Assembly (NCBI RefSeq): GCF_011038845.1
Contig: NZ_JAAKDW010000001.1
Coordinates: forward strand, 186,001 to 250,000
Origin: Enterococcus sp. ZJ1622
GTDB taxonomy: Bacteria; Bacillota; Bacilli; Lactobacillales; Enterococcaceae
Reading direction: 5' to 3'
DNA: 64,000 nt
In this document: piece after piece, positions 15,690 through 25,891 of the stretch
How positions within the stretch are numbered: position 1 is the stretch's first letter
Layout of the letters: every line of letters begins with the position of its first letter
Notes under the pieces: generated by a model
What the model was told of the DNA's origin: nothing
What the model saw: only the letters and a program-made list of their open reading frames with translations
The model's database searches: none
Translations under genes and position numbers: made by a program

Positions 15690-17876
15690 CTATTTCATGT
15701 GTTTCACTCGTGAAGAAATTTCTTTGTGACGTCCATGGACCATTGGGCGTGCTTGAGGATTACCAAGATACCCACATGTACGTTTTACGACATCACACGT
15801 CTTTGGATCATGGTTGCCGCACTCTGGGCATTCAAAACCGCGTTCTGTCGGTTTGAAATCTCCCTCGAAACCACATTCGTAGCAGTGATCGATCGGTGTA
15901 TTCGTTCCTAAATACCCTACTTTGTCATATGCATAATCCCAGACAGCTTCCAGTGCTTTTGGATTTTGCTGCAGCATTGGATATTCACAGTAATGGATGA
16001 ATCCACCGGAACAATATTTTGGATAATCTTTTTCAAAATCTAGTTTTTCGAATGGTGTCGGATTTTTGCGGACATCATAATGGAAACTATTGGTATAGTA
16101 TTCTTTATCTGTAATGTTTTCGATCAGTCCGAATTTTTCGGTATCCAATCGGCAGAAACGATCTGTCAGACTTTCACTAGGGGTGGAATAGACACTGAAA
16201 TGATAGCCGTATTCGTCTCCCCAGGCATCTGCGTTTGCTTTCAATTCTTTCACGATATCTAATGTGAATTCCTTTGCTTCAGGATTTGTTTCCCATTCAC
16301 CGCCAAAGAAAGCAGATGCCACTTCGTATAAACCGATATAACCTAACGAGACAGTCGCACGACGATTTTTGAACAACTCATCGACAGCATCTGTCCGAGA
16401 GAGCCGTTTGCCAAAAGCGCCGTACATATATAAAATCGGTGCATTTGCTGGGATCGCTTCTTTACAGCGTTCCACGCGGTAGACCAAAGCATCTTTCATG
16501 ATTGCCAAACGATCAGAGAGCAGTTCCCAGAATTTTTTCTGATCTCCTTTGGCTTCGATAGCGATACGTGGAAGATTCAATGTCACTACCCCTAGATTCA
16601 TACGACCTACATTCACTTCTTGGCCGTTCTCATCTTTCCAGCCTTGAAGGAAGGAGCGGCAGCCCATTGGTACTTTGAAGCTTCCAGTCAGTTCCACGAT
16701 TTTATCATAATTTAAAATATCAGGATACATCCGTTTTGTGGCACATTCCAATGCTAATTGTTTGATATCGTAATTAGGATCGGTCGGATTCAGGTTGACG
16801 CCGTTTTTCAAAGTAAAGATCAATTTAGGGAAAATCGCTGTACGTTTTTCGCTCCCTAATCCATTGATACGGATCTGCAGAATCGCTTTTTGGATCTCGC
16901 GTTCGAACCAGTTTTGACCAAGACCAAAACCAAGAGAAGTAAAAGGCGTTTGTCCATTTGATGTAAACAATGTATTGATCTCATATTCCAAGCTTTGCAT
17001 CGCATCGAAAATATCTTTTTTTGTCTTTGCTTTCGCATATTCTTTTTGACGTTCAGGTGATTCGATCCATTCTTCGGCGTCTTTCAAATGTTTCTGATAA
17101 TTTAATTCAGCAAAAGGTGCCAAAAGCTCATCTGTACGGTCAGCCGAACAGCCGCCGTATTGACTTGAGGCTACGTTTGCAATGATCTGTGAGATCTGCG
17201 CTGTAGCAGTTTGGATCGATTTAGGTGATTCGACTTCGGCATTTCCGATTTTGAATCCGTTGTTCAGCATGCCTTTAAAATCGATCAGGCAGCAGTTCGT
17301 CATCGGTGTATAGGGATGGTAATCCAAGTCATGGTAATGGATGTCTCCCTTTTGATGCGCGTTGGCAATATGAGGCGGCAGCATTTTCAAGCCAATCGAT
17401 TTTCCAACGATACCGGCTGTCAAGTCACGCTGTGTATTGAATACGTTGCTGTCTTTATTCGCATTTTCATTGACGACTGTCTGATCTTTGTTGATCAGTT
17501 TTTCGATCGAGAAGTTGATGTCAGTTGCTTTGCTTCGCTGAAAATCGCGTCTTGTCCGATAATTGATGTATTCTTCTGCTAACGCATATTCATTTTTTTC
17601 AAGTAAGATATGCTCAACGATGTTTTGGATTTCATAAATTTTTACATTTTCTGCAAATCTGTTCTTGATTTCCTGGACAACGAGTTCTACGATTGTCTGG
17701 ATCTTTTCATATGTGAGCGGAGAAAGAGTACCGTTGATTTTCTTTTCGGCTTTGATCAACGCTTCACCGATTTTTTGTGCATCGAAATCAACGTGTCGTC
17801 CATCACGTTTGATCACGGTGACAGGGATCTCCGATTGAAGCATCCGTACTGTTTTTTCTTCATAATTGAGGTTCAT
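15690..17876 (-). CDS. nrdD: Anaerobic ribonucleoside-triphosphate reductase
   Basis: NrdD makes dNTPs without oxygen using a glycyl radical. It has an N-terminal ATP-cone (TVIKRDGRHVDFDAQKIGEAL), the catalytic barrel, the C-terminal zinc site CYECGFEGDF...CPECGNHDP and the glycyl-radical motif RTCGYLGNP close to the end. I prefer ATG 17876 (728 aa), eight bases after AGGAGT; the in-frame TTG at 17885 abuts the Shine-Dalgarno sequence. Upstream are two NrdR-like boxes, so repression by NrdR is likely. Confidence 0.96.
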   Translation of the reverse strand: MNLNYEEKTVRMLQSEIPVTVIKRDGRHVDFDAQKIGEALIKAEKKINGTLSPLTYEKIQTIVELVVQEIKNRFAENVKIYEIQNIVEHILLEKNEYALAEEYINYRTRRDFQRSKATDINFSIEKLINKDQTVVNENANKDSNVFNTQRDLTAGIVGKSIGLKMLPPHIANAHQKGDIHYHDLDYHPYTPMTNCCLIDFKGMLNNGFKIGNAEVESPKSIQTATAQISQIIANVASSQYGGCSADRTDELLAPFAELNYQKHLKDAEEWIESPERQKEYAKAKTKKDIFDAMQSLEYEINTLFTSNGQTPFTSLGFGLGQNWFEREIQKAILQIRINGLGSEKRTAIFPKLIFTLKNGVNLNPTDPNYDIKQLALECATKRMYPDILNYDKIVELTGSFKVPMGCRSFLQGWKDENGQEVNVGRMNLGVVTLNLPRIAIEAKGDQKKFWELLSDRLAIMKDALVYRVERCKEAIPANAPILYMYGAFGKRLSRTDAVDELFKNRRATVSLGYIGLYEVASAFFGGEWETNPEAKEFTLDIVKELKANADAWGDEYGYHFSVYSTPSESLTDRFCRLDTEKFGLIENITDKEYYTNSFHYDVRKNPTPFEKLDFEKDYPKYCSGGFIHYCEYPMLQQNPKALEAVWDYAYDKVGYLGTNTPIDHCYECGFEGDFKPTERGFECPECGNHDPKTCDVVKRTCGYLGNPQARPMVHGRHKEISSRVKHMK

Positions 17877-17944
17877 TTTAGTCAACTCCTGCTAAATTCT
17901 TCTTGTCTATCATAAAACAAAAAGAATGAAGGAGCAACCGAAAA

Positions 17945-17960
17945 CCGGCATATATTGTAT
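17945..17960. promoter_or_regulatory. Weaker NrdR-like box (proximal)
   Basis: CCGGCATATATTGTAT matches the right half (TATATWGTGT, one mismatch) of the NrdR consensus. Its start is 42 bp, four helical turns, from the start of the stronger box at 17987. Confidence 0.4.
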
Positions 17961-17986
17961 GCAGGAGGTTGCATATTTGCAAAAGT

Positions 17987-18002
17987 ATACTATATATAGT
18001 GT
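17987..18002. promoter_or_regulatory. NrdR box upstream of nrdD
   Basis: ATACTATATATAGTGT matches the NrdR consensus ACACWATATATWGTGT at 15 of 16 positions. It overlaps the TATA-rich region expected to be the nrdD promoter (minus-strand TTCACA, 17 bp, TATAGT nearby). Confidence 0.7.
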
Positions 18003-18239
18003 ATATTTCTTTGTGAAAAAAAGTGAAAACGTAAAAAAACAGGTTTTGCGATCTGTATATTTGTTTTTTGATGAATAAAATGATTGAATAAAAATTTTTT
18101 GCGTACTTGTTGATCGAAGGTGACAAAATCTAAAGAGAAAAAAATGAAAGAATATGCTACTATGCAATTAAGGAAATGCAATACGGGCAATAAAGGAAAA
18201 ATCGGAAGGACGAGCAGAAGAAAGACAGGAGGAACGAAT

Positions 18240-19007
18240 ATGGAAAAGATGATCGAGGTAAAACATATCAGTAAAATCTACGGAAGCAGACTTTCTCCAG
18301 TCAAAGTTTTAGATAATATTTCTTTTGCTGTAGAAGAAGGCGAGTTTGTCGGGATCATGGGACCAAGCGGAGCTGGAAAGACTACGCTCATGAATATCTT
18401 GTCTACGATCAGTCTGCCGACGATGGGGAGCGTGTCGATCCAGGGAAAGGAAATCACTAAAATGAAAAACAGGGAATTGAGTGATTTCCGACGAAAAAAA
18501 TTAGGATTCATCTTCCAGGAGTTCAATCTGGTCGATACCCTGAATGCAAAAGATAATATTTTGCTTCCGTTAGCTGTGGAACGTATTTCCAAAGAAGAGA
18601 TGGAAAAAAGAGTCCTGCATGTGGCGCAGTTATTGAATATAGAAGAAATCTTGAAACGGTACCCTGATGAATTATCTGTCGGGCAACGTCAGCGGATCGC
18701 AGCAGCACGAGCATTAGTGATAAAACCAAAAGTGATTTTCGCTGACGAGCCGACTGGATCACTGGATTCAAAATCAGCAACGGAGTTATTGAATTATTTG
18801 TCGACCATGAATCAAAAAGAAAAAGCCACGGTCCTTTTAGTGACACATGATCCTTACACGGCAAGTTATTGTAATCGGATCTTGTTCATCAAAGATGGTG
18901 TCATTTTTTCAGAAGTCGTCAGACGAGGTTCCAGAAGTGAATTTTTTGAAAAAGTGATCGACATGCAGGCAACGATCGGAGGAGGCGGGAGAATCAATGC
19001 TTTATAA
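18240..19007 (+). CDS. BceA-type ABC transporter ATP-binding protein
   Basis: This 255-aa ATPase belongs to the peptide-antibiotic resistance (BceA/MacB-like) group. Walker [10 protein letters not shown] is at residues 41-49, Walker [13 protein letters not shown] follows, and the signature reads LSVGQ rather than LSGGQ. ATG 18240 follows AGGAGGAACGAAT; the reading frame extends 40 codons upstream, but that stretch has no ribosome-binding site and non-family sequence. It overlaps the permease gene by 11 bp. Such pairs sense and detach antimicrobial peptides (for example bacitracin) and usually sit beside a BceRS two-component system, which is absent here. Confidence 0.9.
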   Translation: MEKMIEVKHISKIYGSRLSPVKVLDNISFAVEEGEFVGIMGPSGAGKTTLMNILSTISLPTMGSVSIQGKEITKMKNRELSDFRRKKLGFIFQEFNLVDTLNAKDNILLPLAVERISKEEMEKRVLHVAQLLNIEEILKRYPDELSVGQRQRIAAARALVIKPKVIFADEPTGSLDSKSATELLNYLSTMNQKEKATVLLVTHDPYTASYCNRILFIKDGVIFSEVVRRGSRSEFFEKVIDMQATIGGGGRINAL

Positions 19008-21063
19008 GCTGGCTGCAAAAAGTTTTTTACGCCAGTCCAGAGGGTATCTAGTTTATTTCTTGAGCTTGACGTTATCGGTGATGATCTATTATTCCTTCAG
19101 CGCGCTGACGTTCGATCAGACGCTTGTCAGAAGAGTGAATCAGGATAGTTCGTTGGATGGGACATTGAATCTTGGAGGATTGCTGATCAGTTTCGTTCTT
19201 CTCTTTTTCGTGTTCAGTGCGAATCGTTTTTTCTTGAAACGCAGGCAAAAAGAGATTGGGATTTATCAGCTGTTCGGAGTGAACAAAGTGCAGATTTCCG
19301 TGATCTATGTTCTGGAAACTTTGTTTATCGGTCTATTCGCCTGTACCTCTGGCATAGGATTAGGGATCATCTTCTCAAAACTTTTTTCGATGATTCTGGT
19401 CCGGATGATGAAAATGGATATCACTAGTCCGTTTTTTATTTCCGTTCCATCCATCAGGGAGACTTTATTTGCTTTTCTCATTATTTTGCTGGCGGTGTCC
19501 GTCTATTCGATCTGGAATATCTGGCGTTATCCGATGATCCGAAGCTTTGGTGAAAGGGAGCATATCGAAAGTTCATCTATGCGTATCCGGACACGTCATC
19601 GTCTGTTGGGCGTGTTAGGGATGCTGTTTCTTTCCAGCGGGTATTTTTGTGCGAGCCATTTTCGAGCCATCGTTTCATGGATCATCGAAAATGACATCAA
19701 TTATTTATTTGTGGTTTTTCTTCCGCTGGTGATCCTGGGCTTATGCATAGTCGGGACGTATTTGTTCTTTTGCTATTCGATCCGACTAATCATCAATCTG
19801 TTTAGTAAATGGAAAATGAATTATAAAGGAATCAACTTTTTGATGATCGGGAATACGCAGATCCATCTTCTGAAAAGCTGGCGTACCAATTCGTTGATTA
19901 CCGTAGTGATCGGTATAGCTTTGATGATGATCGGAGGTATGGCCTGCATTTCTACGATCATCATCCATCAGGCGCAATTGAATGCACCGATGGATTATCA
20001 ATTGAGTACGGAGACAGCAGAAAAGATCAAACCGATCTTATCCGAAGAAAAACAGAAGATCACCAGTGAATTTGTGTTACATTACAAATTGACAGGGAGT
20101 ATGTACCATTTGAATGGCAATCCTTCTGAGGCATATCTTGATTTTCAGCTGGCGAATATCATCTCGGAAAAAGAGTATCAACAGTTTCAGCGGTTGAATC
20201 CGAGACTTCCTAAAATCAGGCTGCAGACTGAAAACCATGCAGTTTTGCTCGATCAGATCCAAGGAGTGATCCGAAGAAATCCCATTTACGGGTCAACCAT
20301 CGCCTTAGCGGATCAAGAAGAATTGACCATCCAATCGAAATTTCCTAACTATCTAGGAGATGAAGATCTTCGTTATATGGGGGTCACACTCATCGTCAAT
20401 GACGACGTATTTAAAAAGACAAGTGGCTTGGAATATCAAATCGCGACTATGAACGTATCGGGCGGGGATAATGAAAGGATCACTGAGCGTCTTGATAAAG
20501 ACTTGTCGATGAAGTGGTCGGATACGGTATATTATGAGTACAAGATGAGTGACGGAAGGCTAAGAGGCACAGTCACTATGAAAGCTCCGCTGGAAAAAGC
20601 AGAGGGATCAGCTGATTTCAATGGCGAAATGTCACGTTTCAACTTCTCGTCTCGTTATGTAACGATGCGGGCAGCGAACCGGCAAACGGGTATCGATATG
20701 TTTGTGACACTATTTGTTGGAATGATCGTGATCATTGCGACAGGGAGTATCCTGACTGTCCGGCAATTAGCAGAAGCAGAGGAAGAAAAGGGGAATTATC
20801 AGCTGTTGACGAAGCTTGGCATCCCTCAAAGAAGAGCGCGTCGGATGATTTTTGAGCAAAATGCGCTCACTTTCTTTCCGCCGATGTTCTTAGGGATCGC
20901 CCATGCTGTATTTGCCATCAATGTGTTCGCCCAGTATATCGAAACAGCAGATTACTGGATGGCCTATTTAGTCTGCGGCTTACTGATCATCGTCTATTTA
21001 TTGTTCTATATCGTTACAAGCAAACTATATTGTCGGATCGTCGAAGAACAATTCTTTTCTTGA
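18997..21063 (+). CDS. BceB-type ABC transporter permease
   Basis: The 688-aa FtsX-family permease has the BceB layout: one N-terminal helix, clusters of membrane helices, a large extracellular domain (about residues 330-560) and three C-terminal helices. The start [20 protein letters not shown] is typical. It overlaps its ATPase gene and ends at a clear terminator, so these form a two-gene operon. The antibiotic handled cannot be inferred from the sequence, since the variable extracellular domain sets specificity. Confidence 0.9.
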   Translation: MLYKLAAKSFLRQSRGYLVYFLSLTLSVMIYYSFSALTFDQTLVRRVNQDSSLDGTLNLGGLLISFVLLFFVFSANRFFLKRRQKEIGIYQLFGVNKVQISVIYVLETLFIGLFACTSGIGLGIIFSKLFSMILVRMMKMDITSPFFISVPSIRETLFAFLIILLAVSVYSIWNIWRYPMIRSFGEREHIESSSMRIRTRHRLLGVLGMLFLSSGYFCASHFRAIVSWIIENDINYLFVVFLPLVILGLCIVGTYLFFCYSIRLIINLFSKWKMNYKGINFLMIGNTQIHLLKSWRTNSLITVVIGIALMMIGGMACISTIIIHQAQLNAPMDYQLSTETAEKIKPILSEEKQKITSEFVLHYKLTGSMYHLNGNPSEAYLDFQLANIISEKEYQQFQRLNPRLPKIRLQTENHAVLLDQIQGVIRRNPIYGSTIALADQEELTIQSKFPNYLGDEDLRYMGVTLIVNDDVFKKTSGLEYQIATMNVSGGDNERITERLDKDLSMKWSDTVYYEYKMSDGRLRGTVTMKAPLEKAEGSADFNGEMSRFNFSSRYVTMRAANRQTGIDMFVTLFVGMIVIIATGSILTVRQLAEAEEEKGNYQLLTKLGIPQRRARRMIFEQNALTFFPPMFLGIAHAVFAINVFAQYIETADYWMAYLVCGLLIIVYLLFYIVTSKLYCRIVEEQFFS

Positions 21064-21070
21064 ATCACCA

Positions 21071-21127
21071 AAAAAACAGATTTTCTTTTAGCGTAAAAGC
21101 TGATTGAAAATCTGTTTCTTTTTATTT
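21071..21127 (+). terminator. Terminator after the BceAB-type operon
   Basis: AAACAGATTTTC and GAAAATCTGTTT pair perfectly around a loop of about 20 bases; CTTTTTATTTTT follows. Confidence 0.85.
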
Positions 21128-21293
21128 TTATAAAGTCTTCGTATGAAAGAATCAGCTTCTCTGATTGATCGTAAGTGACAAAAGTGTTAGTGGAAAAACG
21201 CTTACTGTTAGTTTATTGAATGTCGCTCTTCTCCGAAGTTATGTACACTTTGGATGAGGTTTTAGTATGAGGTTTTACGAGGAGGAAGTTCCA

Positions 21294-21443
21294 ATGAAAA
21301 AATGGTATTCAAATCCTCAATTCAACTATTGGGGAACATTTATTATTCGGACGATTTTTTATAGTGCAGTTTTGCTTATGCTGATCTACCTGTACCACTA
21401 TAAGAATATCCAGGGAGGTTCTTTTATCTATAACGAGTTTTAG
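21294..21443 (+). CDS. dltX: DltX, small D-alanylation protein
   Basis: Forty-nine residues: MKKWYSNPQFNYWGTFIIRT, one transmembrane helix (about 17-35) and the C-terminal motif FIYNEF, whose aromatic residues define the DltX family. DltX acts with DltB and DltD at the outer membrane face in D-alanine transfer to teichoic acids; the motif tyrosine has been proposed as an acyl carrier. A strong GAGGAGG precedes it. It is 11 bp before dltA and so is the first gene of dltXABCD. Confidence 0.93.
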   Translation: MKKWYSNPQFNYWGTFIIRTIFYSAVLLMLIYLYHYKNIQGGSFIYNEF

Positions 21444-21454
21444 GAGGAAGAGAA

Positions 21455-22972
21455 ATGACTATCAAAACAATCATTGAAACAATCGATGACTGGGGGAAAG
21501 ATAAGCCAGATCGGATCGCCTATCAAAACAAGAAAGACAAGCATACGTATGGCGAATTAAAGCGATTCTCTGATTCGCTCGCCTGCTATTTGGAAGGACA
21601 GTCAATGGATCATGGACCAGTCGTTGTGTTTGGGAATCTGGAATTTGAGATGATCGCAGCTTTTCTAGGCGTCGTCAAATCTGGTCGTGCGTATCTGCCA
21701 ATCGAAGAACATACCCCTAAAGAGCGTATTGAATCGATCCTTCGTGTGGCACAGCCTTCGATGATCATCAGTATCGGACAGTGGGTGGAAGAAGACCCGA
21801 TCATCCCAGTAGTATCAAAGGAAGAGCTTCACGCGATTTTTGAGGACCGCGTAGCATCACGTCCGCAATCAGCAGTAAAAGAGGACGAAAACTTTTATAT
21901 CATCTTTACTTCTGGGACGACAGGGGAACCTAAAGGGGTGCAGATCAGTCATGAGAATTTGAAGAGTTTTGTTCGATGGACATTGGAAGAATTCAAACTA
22001 GGTACTGGCAAACGTTTTTTAGCACAAGCACCATTTTCTTTTGATCTTTCCGTCTTTTCGATCTATCCGGCATTGCTGTCTGGTGGAAGCCTAGTGCCTT
22101 TGGAAAAATCAGTGATCCAAGATTTCCGTCAATTGTTTTCGGTGTTGCCGAAACTTGAGCTGGATGTATGGGTATCTACGCCCTCATTTATGGAAATCTG
22201 CTTGATGGAACCGACATTCGATGCGGCTCATGTCCCGGAATTAGCTACTTTCTTGTTCTGTGGTGAAGAATTGACCAAAAAAACAGCACAGGAACTGTTA
22301 AAAAGATTTCCGGATGCTGCGATCTACAATACGTACGGTCCGACTGAAGCAACGGTCGCTATTTCCAGTATACAGATCACTCCACAACTGCTAGATCAGT
22401 ATGAACGGTTACCGATTGGATACATCAAGTCGGATACGAAAGTCCACATCGCCTATGAAGACAAAGACAGCTTGACAGATGGAACGGGCGAAATCATTAT
22501 CTCTGGGCCGAGTGTGTCAAAAGGGTATCTGAATAACCCGGAAAAAACACAAGCTGCTTTCTTCGAACAAGCAGGGAAGCGAAGTTATCGTACGGGTGAT
22601 GCAGGAAGAATGTCAGAAGATGGTTTACTGTTTTATGAGGGAAGAATCGATCAGCAGATCAAACTGCATGGATACAGGATCGAACTTGGTGATATCGAGC
22701 ATTATCTATTGAAAGACGATCGGATCAAGCAAGCAGTTGTCGTGCCGAGATATCAGAAGACCAAAGTGCAGCAGCTCGTTGCATTTATCGTCTTGGAGAA
22801 CAGTGAGATACAGCCTGACTTCAAGTTATCCAAATCGATCAAAGAAGTGCTTTCGCAGTATGTCATGGACTACATGATCCCGCAAAAAATCAATTATGCA
22901 GAGATGCTTCCACAAACTGTAAATGGGAAAATCGATCGCAAAAAATTACTTGCTGAGGTGAATGCGCGATGA
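21455..22972 (+). CDS. dltA: D-alanine--D-alanyl carrier protein ligase
   Basis: DltA adenylates D-alanine and loads it on DltC. The 505-aa ANL-family enzyme has the phosphate loop FTSGTTGEPKG (near residues 150-160), NTYGPTEATVA, YRTGDAG and the late hinge/catalytic region GRIDQQIKLHGYRIELGDIE, ending NGKIDRKKLL. AGGAGGAAGAGAA precedes the ATG. It overlaps dltB by 4 bp. Confidence 0.97.
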   Translation: MTIKTIIETIDDWGKDKPDRIAYQNKKDKHTYGELKRFSDSLACYLEGQSMDHGPVVVFGNLEFEMIAAFLGVVKSGRAYLPIEEHTPKERIESILRVAQPSMIISIGQWVEEDPIIPVVSKEELHAIFEDRVASRPQSAVKEDENFYIIFTSGTTGEPKGVQISHENLKSFVRWTLEEFKLGTGKRFLAQAPFSFDLSVFSIYPALLSGGSLVPLEKSVIQDFRQLFSVLPKLELDVWVSTPSFMEICLMEPTFDAAHVPELATFLFCGEELTKKTAQELLKRFPDAAIYNTYGPTEATVAISSIQITPQLLDQYERLPIGYIKSDTKVHIAYEDKDSLTDGTGEIIISGPSVSKGYLNNPEKTQAAFFEQAGKRSYRTGDAGRMSEDGLLFYEGRIDQQIKLHGYRIELGDIEHYLLKDDRIKQAVVVPRYQKTKVQQLVAFIVLENSEIQPDFKLSKSIKEVLSQYVMDYMIPQKINYAEMLPQTVNGKIDRKKLLAEVNAR

Positions 22973-24171
22973 TAGTCCCTCACATGATCCCATATGCGGA
23001 ACCCTTTTATTTTCTGCTTTTAGCAGTAGCGATGCTCCCGCTTGTTTTATCTTTGCTGATCCGTGGAAGACGGCTTTCTATTTATCAGACGGCAGTTACT
23101 CTGTTCTTCTTGTACGTCAGCTTTGGCGGTACTTACTGGCAGCAAGGACTAGCGCTGATCTGCTACGTGATTTGGCAAACAGTACTAGTCTGGGCATATT
23201 TCGTCTATCGGCAGAAAAAAAATCAGGGCATATGGTTCTATCTCGCTGTATTGCTTGCGATTTTGCCTTTAGTCTTGACAAAGATCACTCCGTTTGCTGA
23301 ACACGGGAAAGATTCATTGTTTGCTTTTTTAGGTATTTCGTACTTGACGTTCAAATCCGTCCAAATGATCATGGAGATGCGCGATGGCTTGATCAAAACA
23401 TACCAGCCGTTTCGATATATCCAGTTTTTGCTATTCTTTCCCACCATCTCTTCAGGACCGATCGATCGTTACCGGCGATTTGAAAAAGATCAATTGAATC
23501 CGCCAGAGCCTGGGCGATATGTCGAGATGCTTGGGAAAGGAGTCCAGCATATTTTTGTCGGCTTTCTCTACAAATTCATTATCGGTTATTATTTTGGACA
23601 GGTCCTCTTGCCCGTTGTCGGTAAGATGGCTTTACATCAAGGCGGGCTCTCATGGGCACTAGTTGGATACATGTATGTCTACAGTATGTACCTGTTCTTT
23701 GATTTTGCGGGGTATAGTTTATTTGCTGTAGGGACAAGTTATTTGATGGGATATGACACGCCAGTCAATTTCAACAAGCCCTTTTTGTCATGGAACATCA
23801 AAGAATTTTGGAATCGGTGGCACATGTCTCTGTCTTTTTGGTTCAGAGATTATGTGTATATGCGTCTGATGTTTTTCCTGATGAAGAAAAAAGTGATTAA
23901 GAGCAGGATCGTGATGTCGAATATCGGCTATTTCGCACTCTTTCTTTTGATGGGTGTCTGGCACGGTCTGACTTGGTATTACATCGTTTACGGATTATAT
24001 CATGCATGTTTGATCTGTTTGACAGACGCGTGGATTCGCTTCAAGAAAAAACATAAGAAGCTGCCATCGAACTGGATGACACACGCGCTTTCTGTCTTTT
24101 TGACATTTCAAGCAGTATGCTTCAGCTTTTTGATTTTTTCAGGATTTTTAGATCAATTATTTTTCAGATAG
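22969..24171 (+). CDS. dltB: D-alanyl transfer protein DltB (MBOAT family)
   Basis: DltB is a membrane-bound O-acyltransferase that takes D-alanine from DltC to the outer face. The 400-aa polytopic protein contains FWNRWHMSLSFWFRDYVY and the catalytic-histidine region LMGVWHGLTWYYIVYGLYH. Its ATG overlaps the dltA stop (ATGA). It belongs to dltXABCD, which lowers the negative charge of the wall and raises resistance to cationic peptides. Confidence 0.97.
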   Translation: MIVPHMIPYAEPFYFLLLAVAMLPLVLSLLIRGRRLSIYQTAVTLFFLYVSFGGTYWQQGLALICYVIWQTVLVWAYFVYRQKKNQGIWFYLAVLLAILPLVLTKITPFAEHGKDSLFAFLGISYLTFKSVQMIMEMRDGLIKTYQPFRYIQFLLFFPTISSGPIDRYRRFEKDQLNPPEPGRYVEMLGKGVQHIFVGFLYKFIIGYYFGQVLLPVVGKMALHQGGLSWALVGYMYVYSMYLFFDFAGYSLFAVGTSYLMGYDTPVNFNKPFLSWNIKEFWNRWHMSLSFWFRDYVYMRLMFFLMKKKVIKSRIVMSNIGYFALFLLMGVWHGLTWYYIVYGLYHACLICLTDAWIRFKKKHKKLPSNWMTHALSVFLTFQAVCFSFLIFSGFLDQLFFR

Positions 24172-24183
24172 GAGAGAATACGA

Positions 24184-24417
24184 ATGGAAGAACAAATTTT
24201 AGCGATTTTAGAAGAAATCACAGGAACAGACGAAGTGAGAAAGAACCGGGAAATCGATTTATTCGAGGAAGGTTTGCTTGATTCTTTAGCTTCTGTCCAA
24301 TTATTAGTTGAGTTGGATGGACAATTAGATATCCAGGTACCTGTATCAGAATTCGATCGGGAAAATTGGAATACACCAAACAAGATCATTGCACAAGCTG
24401 AAGAATTGAAGGGATGA
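24184..24417 (+). CDS. dltC: D-alanyl carrier protein
   Basis: The 77-aa acyl-carrier-like protein carries D-alanine on phosphopantetheine attached to Ser34 in [28 protein letters not shown] site precedes the ATG. It overlaps dltD by 4 bp. Size and motif are as usual for the family. Confidence 0.97.
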   Translation: MEEQILAILEEITGTDEVRKNREIDLFEEGLLDSLASVQLLVELDGQLDIQVPVSEFDRENWNTPNKIIAQAEELKG

Positions 24418-25679
24418 GTATGAAAAAGAAGCTCTTTGCCATTTTCGGTCCGCTTATCCTGGCATTTGGGTTGCTGTTATTCTTTTTCACTTCTTCTTAT
24501 CGTGTCAATCTCTGTGACCCTAAAATCCTGCAAAAAGCCTCTTCTTCTATGTCACAGAATGTCTTGAGAGGCGATGCGATAAAGAACAAAGCTTTGTCAG
24601 AAAAGCAGTATGTTCCGTTTTTTGGTTCGAGTGAATTGAGTAGGATCAGTCCATTCCATCCTTCTGTGCTGGCACAGAAATACAACCGAAACTATCGCCC
24701 ATTCCTCTTGGGTGCTCCAGGGACCCAATCGTTGAGTCAATATATGATGATGCGTTCTGCAGGTGACGCACTTAAAAATAAAAAAGTGGTGTTCATCCTC
24801 TCACCGCAATGGTTCGTCAAAGAAGGTGTCAAAGAAGATTATTTCAATATGTATTATTCAGAGCTTCAAACTTTTGACTGGCTGTTCTCGCTAAAGAAGA
24901 TAACTCCGGCTGATCGTTATTTAGCAAGACGGTTACTCTCTTTTCCAAAAGTCACGGAAAATGAAGAACTGAAAATGATCCTCGACACAGTCAAAGCCGG
25001 GCGGATGCCGAAAAAAGAGGAACTCGATTCCTTACGCGATAAGTGGAATCTGCTGAAAAGAGAAGATGAAATCTTCAGCAATATCGGTCTTCATGATAGA
25101 CAAAAGGAAATCGATCGGGATGTCAAGGCGTTGCCTGCTCGATACCAGGAAGCTGAACTATCCGAACTAGCTAATGAAATCGGGAAAAAAGACACAACGA
25201 ATAATTCTTTTGGTTTGAAAAACGGGTTTTATACGCATCGCATACGAAATCAGGTATCCAAACTGAAAGATTCCCAGAAGAATTGGGACTATCGCTTTTC
25301 TCCTGAATTTTCAGATTTCCAACTGGTCTTGCAGCAGTTAGCGAAGGAACACGCTGAAGTACTGTTCATCATCCCTCCTGTAAACGAAAAATGGAGCAAC
25401 TATACAGGATTGTCCCAAGAGATGCTGCAGGAATTTGCGAAGAAGATCAAATTCCAGCTGAATCGTCAAGGATTCACGCAGGTAGCTGACTTTACTAAGA
25501 ATGCAGGGACACCGTATTTTATGGAAGATACGATCCATTTAGGCTGGCAAGGCTGGCTTGCAGCAGATCAGCGGATCAAACCTTTCTTGGAACAAGAACA
25601 AAAGCCGAGCCATTATCAGCTAGATGATGCATTTTATAGCAAAGAATGGCAGCAGCAAAGACCAGAAAAGCTAAAATAG
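24414..25679 (+). CDS. dltD: D-alanyl-lipoteichoic acid biosynthesis protein DltD
   Basis: DltD is anchored by an N-terminal helix (about residues 5-24) and acts outside the membrane in the last D-alanyl transfer. The 421-aa protein has the SGNH-like catalytic Ser block in [17 protein letters not shown] and the late Asp/His region [13 protein letters not shown]. The ATG at 24414 overlaps the dltC stop; an in-frame ATG at 24420 is an alternative. Last gene of the operon, followed by hairpins. Confidence 0.96.
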   Translation: MSMKKKLFAIFGPLILAFGLLLFFFTSSYRVNLCDPKILQKASSSMSQNVLRGDAIKNKALSEKQYVPFFGSSELSRISPFHPSVLAQKYNRNYRPFLLGAPGTQSLSQYMMMRSAGDALKNKKVVFILSPQWFVKEGVKEDYFNMYYSELQTFDWLFSLKKITPADRYLARRLLSFPKVTENEELKMILDTVKAGRMPKKEELDSLRDKWNLLKREDEIFSNIGLHDRQKEIDRDVKALPARYQEAELSELANEIGKKDTTNNSFGLKNGFYTHRIRNQVSKLKDSQKNWDYRFSPEFSDFQLVLQQLAKEHAEVLFIIPPVNEKWSNYTGLSQEMLQEFAKKIKFQLNRQGFTQVADFTKNAGTPYFMEDTIHLGWQGWLAADQRIKPFLEQEQKPSHYQLDDAFYSKEWQQQRPEKLK

Positions 25680-25694
25680 AGCGCACAAAAACGG

Positions 25695-25752
25695 GCTGGG
25701 GCTTAGGATTGCCCCAGCTTTTGCTATCTGCTGAGCGATAGCAAAAGCTTTT
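25695..25752 (+). terminator. Two overlapping hairpins after dltD
   Basis: Hairpin 1 is GCTGGGGC/GCCCCAGC (25695-25702 with 25711-25718), followed by TTTT. Hairpin 2 is a perfect 13-bp stem AGCTTTTGCTATC/GATAGCAAAAGCT (25716-25728 with 25737-25749), followed by TTTTA. They share three bases, so both cannot be fully formed at once. Confidence 0.75.
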
Positions 25753-25830
25753 AGTATGCATGCTCTTTTTCAGCAAAAGAGTCAAGAGGATATTTTTATA
25801 AAAAGCAGAAAAGAAAAACGTTGGTGTCAC

Positions 25831-25859
25831 TGAACATTCATCAAAAAGAATGGTATAAT
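25831..25859 (+). promoter_or_regulatory. Promoter of the M42 peptidase gene
   Basis: TGAACA (25831-25836), 17 bp, TATAAT (25854-25859), with TGG forming an extended -10. It starts the peptidase/DUF975 unit. Confidence 0.6.
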
Positions 25860-25891
25860 TTCACCATTACCAATGAAATGAGGGAAAGAAT

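Noticed and set aside
18120-18239. Forty-codon N-terminal extension of the BceA-type ATPase
   Set aside because: No ribosome-binding site before it, lysine-rich non-family sequence, and AGGAGG precedes ATG 18240.
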